From contig JBEKTY010000240.1 in NCBI GenBank assembly GCA_049515555.1, positions 1 through 9,651 on the forward strand: a stretch of 9,651 nucleotides of DNA. Direction: 5' to 3'. Source of the stretch: JBEKTY01 sp049515555. GTDB taxonomy: Bacteria; Planctomycetota; Planctomycetia; Pirellulales; Thermoguttaceae. Positions within the stretch are counted from its first letter, which is position 1. Each line of letters begins with the position of its first letter. The position numbers and the translations under genes were made by a program. Positions 1 to 6,312 of the stretch are shown one piece after another. A model generated the notes under the pieces. It saw only the letters and a list, made by a program, of their open reading frames with translations. It was not told where the DNA came from and searched no databases.

Positions 1-273
1 TCTCAACTGCTCATCTCGCGGGACGACGGGACATGGGAAGTTATGACCACGCCACTTGAGGCTGACTTGTGGCTCCGCGCCGACTTCGATGATTCCCAAT
101 GGGAAGCCCTCGTGCGGACCTCGATCGTCGAGCCATCGGAGAAGGAATATGCCCAGAAGCACCGTTACGAGAGGCTTCGGAAGCTCGGTGCCGTTGCACT
201 TGGTATCCAGGGAGGAGCACAGTCCGTCCATGTACGGAAGAAGTTCACGCTGACACCGGACGGCATCAAGTGA
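1..273 (+). CDS. C-terminal part of an unidentified protein (partial, 5' end outside window)
   Basis: The frame is open from the first base and stops with TGA at 271-273. That gives 90 visible residues, and the gene probably begins before the window. An ATG at 43 with a weak GGGAAG upstream would give a 76-residue protein instead. I prefer the longer reading because the residues before that ATG look like ordinary protein. I do not recognise the family. The pattern 'FDDSQWE' followed later by 'VRKKFTL' faintly recalls jelly-roll carbohydrate-binding modules (FDDS-W ... R-x-F-T-L), but this is only an impression. There is no cysteine, no signal peptide and no membrane segment in the visible part. 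The stop is one base before the start of the radical SAM gene, so the two are surely co-transcribed and probably translationally coupled. It could be a partner or substrate of that enzyme. Confidence 0.6.
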   Translation, partial: SQLLISRDDGTWEVMTTPLEADLWLRADFDDSQWEALVRTSIVEPSEKEYAQKHRYERLRKLGAVALGIQGGAQSVHVRKKFTLTPDGIK

Positions 274-274
274 C

Positions 275-1594
275 ATGGCCAGAGACTTGTCGAGCCTCCG
301 TGGTGCTCCTCTTGTGCTGGTGCCGCAGCACTTTGGGAGCATCGTGTACGATCGGCGCACATGCCAATACCTACCGTTCGACCACGAGGCTACCTCCGTC
401 TTCCGTTCGCTTTCGTCGTCTCCGCTTGCGGAACCGCTGAAGACCTGCGGTGATCCTGCAAGCCGGAGGGGGCTGTTGGGTTTCTTCGACCAGTATTACT
501 CCCTGGGGTTCTTCACCATTGACGAGCGTTTCGCTGGCAGAATCCTCGATGTACAGCCCCCGGCGGACCACCTGGCTGGGCCGCTCACGGTACACCTGGA
601 AGTGACCGCCCGCTGCAACCTCCGCTGTTGCCACTGTTTTGCAGACGCGCCGAACGTTACAGACGAGCAAGCGGAGCTGTCGCTGGAAGAACTGGATGGC
701 CTGTTTGCCGAAATGGCTGCTTGCGGATCGTTCCGCCTGGGGCTCACCGGCGGGGAGCCCCTTCTGCGTCAGGACATCATCGAGATCATCTCGCTGGCCG
801 AGAACCACGGGCTGTCGCCGTGCCTGACGACCAATGGACTGCTGGTGACAGAACACCTGGCGTCAGCTTTCGCAAAACACAACCTTGCCTGGCTGAACGT
901 GAGTCTGGAAGGGGCCACGCCAGCGACCCACGATGCTGTCCGGGGTGCTGGCACCTTCGACCAGGTGCAGGAGGCCATCAAGATCCTTCGTCGCCATGTT
1001 GCGTTCAGCCTGGCTTTCACGGTCACGCGGCGCAACTACCGGGAACTGGAATCCTGTGCGAAGCTGGCTCGGGAGGTTGGGGCACAGGCAGCAGTGTTTC
1101 GACCACTCTACCCTGTGGGGAGAGCGCGATATCAACCGGAGTACCGGCTCACCCTCGCCGAGTACCGCGAGGCGATTGCCTCTCTCGCTCGAATGGGGCT
1201 GTCTGGCGAAGCAACCTTGTGCGACGTGCATCCCTGGAGTCCACAGAGTCGTGGTCGAAGCCAGTCCGTCCTGTCCGTCAACTTCGGCTGTGGGGCCGCC
1301 AACTCCGTATGCTCGGTCTCGGCATCGGGGGCGGTCTCCCCATGCAGTTTCCTGGGGCCTGAAGCCGTTGCAGGGAATCTCCGCGAGGCTTCACTCCAGA
1401 GGATATGGCACACGAGCGAGGTCTTTCGGCGCATTCGTGACTTGCCAGGGGACTCGCGATGCGTCCGGTGTTCGGACTTCGACCTTTGCGGTGGAGGATG
1501 CCGGGCACGCGCTTTGGCGCTCGTTCCCCAGGCAACGTGGAATTCGCCCGATCCCTGGTGTATGGCAGAGCTGTCGGCGATCTTGGAGGACTGA
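275..1594 (+). CDS. Radical SAM/SPASM protein with PqqD-like N-terminal region
   Basis: The protein has 439 residues. Residues about 10-90 look like a PqqD-type peptide-recognition (RRE) domain: a beta-rich start (LVLVPQHFGSIVYD), then helices, ending near 'SLGFFTIDERF'. The radical SAM core follows. 'TARCNLRCCHC' supplies the CX3CX2C ligands C114, C118 and C121 of the SAM-binding 4Fe-4S cluster, and 'LTGGEPLL' (157-164) is the GGEP SAM-binding motif. The C terminus is a SPASM domain with C339, C346, C357, C396, C399, C405, C409 and C429, including the hallmark CX2CX5CX3C, which normally binds two auxiliary 4Fe-4S clusters. Known relatives (PqqE, mycofactocin and sactipeptide maturases, anSME) modify peptides or proteins in the cytoplasm by radical chemistry; the substrate here is unknown. 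The ATG lies one base after the upstream stop, and the stop lies one base before the SUMF1-like gene. The PqqD assignment is from pattern only; the radical SAM and SPASM calls are firm. Confidence 0.93.
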   Translation: MARDLSSLRGAPLVLVPQHFGSIVYDRRTCQYLPFDHEATSVFRSLSSSPLAEPLKTCGDPASRRGLLGFFDQYYSLGFFTIDERFAGRILDVQPPADHLAGPLTVHLEVTARCNLRCCHCFADAPNVTDEQAELSLEELDGLFAEMAACGSFRLGLTGGEPLLRQDIIEIISLAENHGLSPCLTTNGLLVTEHLASAFAKHNLAWLNVSLEGATPATHDAVRGAGTFDQVQEAIKILRRHVAFSLAFTVTRRNYRELESCAKLAREVGAQAAVFRPLYPVGRARYQPEYRLTLAEYREAIASLARMGLSGEATLCDVHPWSPQSRGRSQSVLSVNFGCGAANSVCSVSASGAVSPCSFLGPEAVAGNLREASLQRIWHTSEVFRRIRDLPGDSRCVRCSDFDLCGGGCRARALALVPQATWNSPDPWCMAELSAILED

Positions 1595-1595
1595 A

Positions 1596-2720
1596 ATGGC
1601 GAGCAATTCGGAATGGCTGTTGTCTTCTTCTGGACACGAAGGCAGCGTCGAGCAGTATCTCGATCTGGAAAAACAACATCAGGCTGCCGGTGAGCGACAC
1701 TTGGCCGCCACGGCATACGACCGCGCCTGGAGCCTCAACCCGCAGGATGCGGCGATCACGTCGGCCCGTCGAGAACTGCTTGATGGAATGTCCCTGAAGC
1801 TCGCGGACATCGTTTTCCGGTACATCCCCGGCGGTTCGTTCCTCATGGGCTCCGAACAGGGCGAGTCCGACGAGAAGCCGGTCCACATCGTGCAGATAGC
1901 GCCCTTCTGGATCAGCGAGACGCCGATTAGTTGGGTTCGGTACTGTGAGGTCATGGACTGGACGCACCCGCCGGAGGGTTGTCCGAAGACGCCTGTGGAA
2001 GACCGGAAGGCTGGCTTTCACCTGCACCAGGAGAACATAATCCGTCTCCAATACTGCGAAGACCAAACCCTTCGTGCTCGCGACTGGCACGCTCACGCTC
2101 CCGAACATGAGTGGATCCGCGGAAAGGAGAAGGTAAAGGTGAAGGCCCGTGAGATTTTCGGCGACGTGCTCCGCGAACAACCGGACTCTCCGTGGGAATA
2201 CGACCAGAAACCCATGGTGGCGGTCTCGTGGCAGTCGGCGCAGGAGTTCTGCGACCGCTTGTCCGAGCAACATCGGGACTACCATTGTCGGTTGCCAACT
2301 GAGGCGGAGTGGGAGAAGGCTGCTCGCGGCGGCCTCATCGGTGCAACCTACTCCTGGGGTAGTGAGCCGCCTGATCCCGACCGGTGCGACTTCAATCGTT
2401 TCGACTCGTTCTCGATTCAGCCGCCGCGCCGCTTCACGCCGAACGGTTACGGGCTGTACGGCATGTGTGGCGGTGTGTGGGAATGGACCGGGGACTGGTA
2501 CGATGCCGACTATTACCCGGACAGTCCTCGCCTCGATCCGACCGGGCCAGCCCAGGGAAAGGAGAAGGTGCTGCGCGGCGGTTCATGGGCGGACTGTGCT
2601 GAGGCTGTGACTGTGCCCTTTCGTTACTCACGGCAAGCAAGTAGTTGGCACGAGGGGGCGTGGGGAGCACACTACTGCCCGAACATCGGCTTCCGGGTCT
2701 TCTTGCAGGACAACGGGTGA
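1596..2720 (+). CDS. SUMF1/FGE-fold protein lacking the FGE cysteine pair
   Basis: The protein has 374 residues. The start is the ATG at 1596, with GGAGGA at 1585-1590 as ribosome binding site and the upstream stop one base away; the frame is open much further upstream but only as a shadow of the radical SAM gene. Residues about 16-65 are helical and TPR-like (AATAYDRAWSLNPQDA). The SUMF1 (FGE-sulfatase) domain starts at 'FRYIPGGSFLMGS' (74-86) and continues through 'RLPTEAEWEKAARGG' (232-246), 'GLYGMCGGVWEWTGDWY' (286-302), 'LRGGSWADC' (326-334) and 'NIGFRVF' (363-369). An insertion of about 80 residues (about 122-204) separates the first strands from 'KPMVAVSW'. The family includes formylglycine-generating enzyme, EgtB-type iron oxidases, PvdO and diversity-generating-retroelement targets. 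Aerobic FGE uses a GGS-x2-C-x4-C pair; here the only cysteine is C334 (GGS-x3-C) and there is no second one, so FGE activity is unlikely. Its role is unknown; the operon suggests a link to the radical SAM enzyme. Confidence 0.92.
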   Translation: MASNSEWLLSSSGHEGSVEQYLDLEKQHQAAGERHLAATAYDRAWSLNPQDAAITSARRELLDGMSLKLADIVFRYIPGGSFLMGSEQGESDEKPVHIVQIAPFWISETPISWVRYCEVMDWTHPPEGCPKTPVEDRKAGFHLHQENIIRLQYCEDQTLRARDWHAHAPEHEWIRGKEKVKVKAREIFGDVLREQPDSPWEYDQKPMVAVSWQSAQEFCDRLSEQHRDYHCRLPTEAEWEKAARGGLIGATYSWGSEPPDPDRCDFNRFDSFSIQPPRRFTPNGYGLYGMCGGVWEWTGDWYDADYYPDSPRLDPTGPAQGKEKVLRGGSWADCAEAVTVPFRYSRQASSWHEGAWGAHYCPNIGFRVFLQDNG

Positions 2721-2781
2721 GACCATTCGGTTGTCTGGGAATCTGGCAGAGACGGGCTCCTGTCTGATGGTCTACCGGCTT

Positions 2782-2802
2782 GGCAGATTGTCTGGATCTG
2801 CC
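2782..2802. terminator. Small hairpin between convergent genes (possible bidirectional terminator)
   Basis: A perfect 7-bp inverted repeat, GGCAGAT at 2782-2788 and ATCTGCC at 2796-2802, has a 7-base loop. It lies 62 bases after the stop of the SUMF1-like gene and directly abuts the stop codon (2803-2805, minus strand) of the dehydrogenase remnant. No T-run follows on either strand, so it is at best a weak terminator. Confidence 0.3.
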
Positions 2803-3039
2803 TCACTCCGGCACTTCCATCGGCTTGCCGTTGTCCTTGGGACCGAGACCGAGGAGGAACGGCACCGCCTTCTCTGCCCACGCCGCTGGGTCGGGATAAC
2901 GCGCGGCATCGGCTCCGAAACAGCTTCGCAGCATCGCCGTGTCGATGATGCCGGGGATGACGGGCACGGCAGCCATGCCATGGGGCAGTCCCGTCGAGAC
3001 CCCCATCAGGAACAGCGGTAAAGCCTTGGTCCGAAGCAT
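2803..3039 (-). pseudogene. C-terminal remnant of a short-chain dehydrogenase/reductase
   Basis: An ORF of 78 codons starts at ATG 3039, preceded by a good GGGAGGAGG ribosome binding site, so it may still be translated. From about 'LPHGMAAV' (position 2988 downwards) it reads like the last 60 residues of a short-chain dehydrogenase. It has 'PGIIDTAMLRSCFG', matching the NPGxxxT-type segment that follows the last Rossmann strands (the N is replaced by I), and a tail 'AEKAVPFLLGLGPKDNGKP' typical of those C termini. The glycine-rich NAD(P)-binding motif and the catalytic Ser-Tyr-Lys are absent, because the region before it is the end of the ThuA gene. The first 17 residues are not dehydrogenase-like and look weakly hydrophobic. 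It cannot be an active oxidoreductase; I read it as a gene scar, though a short expressed protein is possible. Confidence 0.6.
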
Positions 3040-3059
3040 CGCGTCGCCTCCTCCCTGCC

Positions 3060-3830
3060 TCACGGCGTACCTTTCGGCGTGTCACGGCCCGCCGTCCAGC
3101 GGATGGCACGATCCAGCAGGTCGGTGAACGCCGGATTGTTCCAGGTCTCGGAACCATGCCCGAGCATGCAATAGAATACCCGGCACTTGCCGTACTGCTG
3201 CGTGAACGCGACCTGGCGCTGGCAGGTCGGACAGTCGGTCGTCAGCAGCACATGGACGCCGGGGTCCACGTAGCCGTTCTTGAACGCCTCGTCGGCTACG
3301 GTAAAATCGGCTAGGCCGCGGGTGATGGGGTGTTCCTTGTCGGCGGCGGTCACCTTGATTGGTACGGTAAATCCTGCAATCCTTGTGGGACCGTACGTCT
3401 TGCCGTCAATCTCTTGTTCCTTGAAACACCATTGGCAGCCGACAACCCTGCGCCACTCGCTCCAACCCTCGTGCGAGAGCAGGTTGGCGTGCATCGACAC
3501 CAGCCCGATTCCTCGCTTGAGCAGCTCGCCGAAGGCCCGGTTCTCCTCGTCGGAAGTCTTCGCCCAGTCGAACATCACGATCACGTTGTACTTCTTTTCC
3601 AGGCCCGGCTTGAGAACGTTCGCCTCTTGCGGCATCCGGATCTGAGTGTATTGGAGGTCGGGCATCTGGCCGAACTTCGCGGCAAACACTTTCTCATCGT
3701 AGCCGTGGCCGCCGACGGTTACCAAAACACGGATCTTGCCCTGGACGGGCGGTTCCGTCGCGGGCGCCTGCGAAACACGGGCAAGACCGACGGCGAGAAC
3801 CACGAGAACTCCAAGAACGTTGAGTCGCAT
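3060..3830 (-). CDS. Secreted ThuA-domain protein (trehalose-utilization-like)
   Basis: The protein has 256 residues and starts with ATG at 3830; GGGAG lies 7 bases upstream. Residues 1-22 form a signal peptide (Lys-poor start, hydrophobic VLGVLVVLAVGLA, cleavage likely after 'SQA'), so it is exported. The rest matches a ThuA-like class-I glutamine-amidotransferase-type fold: 'IRVLVTVGGHGYD' as the first strand and loop (33-45), 'YNVIVMFDW' (81-89), 'LLKRGIGLVSMHANL' (103-117), and the family's characteristic end 'LGHGSETWNNPAFTDLL' (223-239). ThuA proteins are tied to sugar metabolism (trehalose/palatinose use in rhizobia), but no reaction is established for the many secreted planctomycete copies. 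It has cysteines in 'GCQWC', 'DCPTC' and 'KCRVFYC', more than usual for the family, perhaps disulphides. It shares its direction with the large secreted protein upstream. The family call is firm, the substrate unknown. Confidence 0.88.
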   Translation of the reverse strand: MRLNVLGVLVVLAVGLARVSQAPATEPPVQGKIRVLVTVGGHGYDEKVFAAKFGQMPDLQYTQIRMPQEANVLKPGLEKKYNVIVMFDWAKTSDEENRAFGELLKRGIGLVSMHANLLSHEGWSEWRRVVGCQWCFKEQEIDGKTYGPTRIAGFTVPIKVTAADKEHPITRGLADFTVADEAFKNGYVDPGVHVLLTTDCPTCQRQVAFTQQYGKCRVFYCMLGHGSETWNNPAFTDLLDRAIRWTAGRDTPKGTP

Positions 3831-3886
3831 GACGGTACTCCCAAGTGAGGATTCCAGAACCAGTCCGACATCACCAGCCGCACGCG

Positions 3887-3892
3887 ATTATA
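3887..3892 (-). promoter_or_regulatory. Candidate -10 element for the ThuA-domain gene
   Basis: On the minus strand the sequence TATAAT appears 56 bases before the ThuA start codon, within GGGTATAATCGCG, an AT-rich island in GC-rich surroundings. I find no acceptable -35 box 16-18 bases upstream and no TG extension, so this is a weak candidate. Confidence 0.3.
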
Positions 3893-3985
3893 CCCTATCG
3901 CCTCCAAGTTCGCATCGAGTGCCGGCGTTGTGGACAAAGGTCCGCACCTTGGCAAGGTGTTGAGCCAGCTCTGGAACGTGCCACC

Positions 3986-4195
3986 TCACTCCGATACCGA
4001 CCCGCATGACGGCTCGCCGGCAGGCTTCTCCCAAGAAAAGGCACCCAGGCTCATCGCCGTGTTGTCGGCCAGGCTTGCCAGCGTCGGGTTGGGCTTGAAC
4101 TTGCTCGCCTGGGCGACAACGTCATCGCCCTGCGTTTCACCGAAGGTCACCAGGACGGCTGCCGCCGCCGCCAGCATGATCACCGTGTACCGCAT
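3986..4195 (-). CDS. Small secreted protein, possibly the N-terminal stub of a broken gene
   Basis: An ORF of 69 residues from ATG 4195; GAGAG lies about 7 bases upstream. Starts at 4201 and 4258 are also possible, but the one at 4195 gives the cleanest signal peptide (MRYTVIMLAAAAAVLVTFG). The mature part is short and hydrophilic, containing 'NPTLASLADNTAMSLGAFSW', and ends abruptly at a TGA after 'GSVSE'. The sequence reads like the start of a longer exported protein rather than a complete one. The same frame stays open after the stop down to 3719, where it overlaps the ThuA gene, but I cannot show homology there. It lies 77 bases after the stop of the large secreted protein and 155 bases before the ThuA start, on the same strand. 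No function can be assigned. Confidence 0.45.
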   Translation of the reverse strand: MRYTVIMLAAAAAVLVTFGETQGDDVVAQASKFKPNPTLASLADNTAMSLGAFSWEKPAGEPSCGSVSE

Positions 4196-4272
4196 TGGCA
4201 TTTCTCTCTTTGAAGCCATGGATGATACTGGTTTTCCGTCCGCGGCGGGGAACTGCAACGGAATGGTCGGAC

Positions 4273-6180
4273 CTACTCATGCGCAATCAATTCCACAATC
4301 CGCACCTCGCCGGGCGGCACCTCAACCGTGACCTCCCCGTTCCGCACGGGCACCTCCTTCTCTTCGCACCATTCCCTTGCGGACTTGATGTTTCCTTCCT
4401 TGGCCCTTGCCGTTACCCTCTGTGTCTTGGACGGGTCGATTACCACGGGCGTGATGTGCGTCTTGGTCGCCCCTTCGTTGTTGAACAGGCCGATAAGCCA
4501 TCCTGTCCTCGTGCGATTCAGGGTGTATTGAATGTTGCCGGAGACCCTGACCGGCAGATACTCGGCACACAGGTGACCCAGTAACTGGCCCGTTTCCTTG
4601 ACAAAACGCTCTTCGTGCGGCAAGAGCTTGGTCGCTTCATGACGGGCCTGGAGGCTGTCCTCGGTCTCCTTCTCGGGCTCATAAACCACTAGCCTTCCCC
4701 ATCGAGTCCACCGCGAGGAATCAACGTCCGTTGGAATCTCCGAGGGCTTCAAGCCATACAAGTCCACTTTCCCGGCTTGCCTCAACTTCTGAAACGCCGT
4801 TGTCTGATCCTGCCCGCCCTTCATACCCAATTGGGCGGCCTGTTGATAGGTCAGGCACAGACGGCCACCGTACCGGAGATAGTCAACGAGCTTGCCAACG
4901 GTTTGCGGGAGGAACTCGTGCTCTCCGAGGCAAATGACCACGGGATAACTCTTGAGAACATCATGCGGCACGCTGCTCAGCAACGCATCGTACCCTTCAC
5001 TGTAGGGCGTTGGAACCGACACACGTTCCGGATGTACGTGCGTCTTGTATCGCTCGTCACGGGGCGGGAGCATGGTCTCCGGCGTGAATACGAGTTCCAT
5101 GTGCCCAGGGAACAGGGCTTCAAAGAACAGCACGATCTCCCAGTCAGACCACGATGGCTTCAGCCCATTCCAAGGACAGGGGACTTGTTCCCGAAAGCCC
5201 GTGTAACCGCAGTATTCGTCAAACATCAATGCGAACGGCGTGTACGGCACCCCAATATCCGGATGTCTGCGGGTGAGCGAGAGGAACTTCTGCGCCCGGC
5301 GGCCAATGGGCGATAATGGAATGGTTACGTCTGGCGGCGACTCCTGGTGACGCTTTTCATTTCCTGCGAAGAAATTCGATTGACATCCTTCAGGGCAAAC
5401 CACAGCCGCTCCAGCCAGCCAGGCGTGATACCATTCGCGAAAGAGGTAATAAGACGAATGTCCTCCGTTGGGGATCGCGCCCGCCTCATGCCCCAGCGCC
5501 GCTTTGATCTGTTCCTCGGTGAGCTGGTGCTGTGTGGTATCGTCATCGCCCGGGAGATAGAAAGGCACACTCCCCATGTGCCATGGCGATGGCTGGACAT
5601 AAAAAGGCTTGCAAGACTGGCGCGCCGCGCCGCGAACAAACGTGGTCAGAATGTTGTTCGCTCCAAGGTTCTCTCCGGTCTCAATCCCCACCATGTCGCA
5701 ACCCCATTCTGCCCCGCACAGCAGATAGGTCGCCTGCATGGACAGCATGTAGAACTTTTCCCCCTGCTTGATCAGGGGATCGTTCGTTCCCGGATACTGC
5801 CGGTACCTGATCCGCTCCAGATACTGCTTCTTGACTTTCTCGTAACACTCCCTTCGGGTTGTACAGCCGGAGGGCCGCCATTCCATGCTCCATCCCCACT
5901 CCGTTGCCCGCGATTCAATCGGATGAGCGAACTTGGGGTCCTCCCAAGTCGGGGTGAGAAGCGACTGTTTCTTGCACTCGTGGGCAATTCGGTCTTGCGC
6001 AGGCCATTGTCCCCCGTAGGTCAGGAACACGAGCGGATATCGTTCATCCCATCGCTGGATCTTCCACGGACCGTCCTTCAGCTTCTCGTAGGAAACGCGA
6101 CCAGGGACGTCGCTTGCCTTACCCACTTGAAGCAGGGATGCAGCCAATAGTTCGGCGAAGATGAGAACGATTGTCTTCAT
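4273..6180 (-). CDS. Large secreted protein with glycoside-hydrolase-like (GH42-like) architecture
   Basis: The protein has 635 residues; ATG at 6180, AAGGGG 7 bases upstream, stop TAG at 4273. Residues 1-22 are a signal peptide (TIVLIFAELLAASLL, cleavage near 'GKA'). Residues about 45-390 resemble a TIM-barrel hydrolase, with strand-like segments 'YPLVFLTYGG' (48-57), 'CDMVGIETGE' (161-170), 'CKPFYVQPS' (190-198), 'AGAAVVCPEG' (256-265) and 'PFALMFDEYCGY' (315-326). Residues about 397-450 look like a Rossmann or GATase-like module ('YPVVICLGEHEFLP', 'LVDYLRYGGRLCLTY'), as in the trimerisation domain of GH42 beta-galactosidases. Residues about 545-632 form a beta-rich tail ('TGWLIGLFNNEG' ... 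'VTVEVPPGEVRIVELI'). E167 or E170 and E264 are possible catalytic acids, but this is a guess. A role in extracellular or periplasmic glycan breakdown fits the ThuA-domain neighbour. The gene is real beyond doubt; the enzymatic call is inference. Confidence 0.72.
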   Translation of the reverse strand: MKTIVLIFAELLAASLLQVGKASDVPGRVSYEKLKDGPWKIQRWDERYPLVFLTYGGQWPAQDRIAHECKKQSLLTPTWEDPKFAHPIESRATEWGWSMEWRPSGCTTRRECYEKVKKQYLERIRYRQYPGTNDPLIKQGEKFYMLSMQATYLLCGAEWGCDMVGIETGENLGANNILTTFVRGAARQSCKPFYVQPSPWHMGSVPFYLPGDDDTTQHQLTEEQIKAALGHEAGAIPNGGHSSYYLFREWYHAWLAGAAVVCPEGCQSNFFAGNEKRHQESPPDVTIPLSPIGRRAQKFLSLTRRHPDIGVPYTPFALMFDEYCGYTGFREQVPCPWNGLKPSWSDWEIVLFFEALFPGHMELVFTPETMLPPRDERYKTHVHPERVSVPTPYSEGYDALLSSVPHDVLKSYPVVICLGEHEFLPQTVGKLVDYLRYGGRLCLTYQQAAQLGMKGGQDQTTAFQKLRQAGKVDLYGLKPSEIPTDVDSSRWTRWGRLVVYEPEKETEDSLQARHEATKLLPHEERFVKETGQLLGHLCAEYLPVRVSGNIQYTLNRTRTGWLIGLFNNEGATKTHITPVVIDPSKTQRVTARAKEGNIKSAREWCEEKEVPVRNGEVTVEVPPGEVRIVELIAHE

Positions 6181-6253
6181 TGCCTAGCCCCTTCGGACTC
6201 GGAATTACCCGGCATCGCCCTGCTTCTACCAGCCTACCACTGGCTTTGCCAGA

Positions 6254-6283
6254 TTGCCAACTCGGCGAGACCTCCAATATAAT
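6254..6283 (+). promoter_or_regulatory. Sigma-70-like promoter of the 6313-8775 operon
   Basis: TTGCCA at 6254-6259 and a perfect TATAAT at 6278-6283 are separated by 18 bases, which matches the housekeeping promoter consensus closely. Transcription would start near 6290, leaving a short leader of about 23 bases before the ATG at 6313, with GGAAAGGAA as ribosome binding site. A small inverted repeat, CTGGC-ttt-GCCAG (6240-6252), sits just upstream of the -35 box and could be an operator half or chance. The divergent gene starting at 6180 shares this intergenic region. Confidence 0.65.
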
Positions 6284-6312
6284 GCCCAGAAACCTCCACG
6301 GAAAGGAAACTC

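Noticed and set aside
933..1595. Long upstream extension of the SUMF1-like reading frame
   Set aside because: It overlaps the radical SAM gene out of frame and shows no family pattern; the ATG at 1596 with GGAGGA fits the start.
1278..2285. Long minus-strand open frame opposite the radical SAM and SUMF1-like genes
   Set aside because: Arginine- and proline-rich shadow typical of GC-rich antisense frames; the plus-strand proteins have clear motifs.
1596..2720. Assignment as a formylglycine-generating enzyme
   Set aside because: The required second active-site cysteine is missing and the first is displaced by one residue; no sulfatase gene is nearby.
3719..3955. Minus-strand open frame overlapping the ThuA start
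   Set aside because: Its second half is an out-of-frame reading of the ThuA signal peptide; there is no ribosome binding site and no homology that I can see.
5347..6150. Plus-strand open frame opposite the large secreted protein
   Set aside because: It lies wholly inside a convincing minus-strand gene with signal peptide and patterned sequence, and has no motif of its own.
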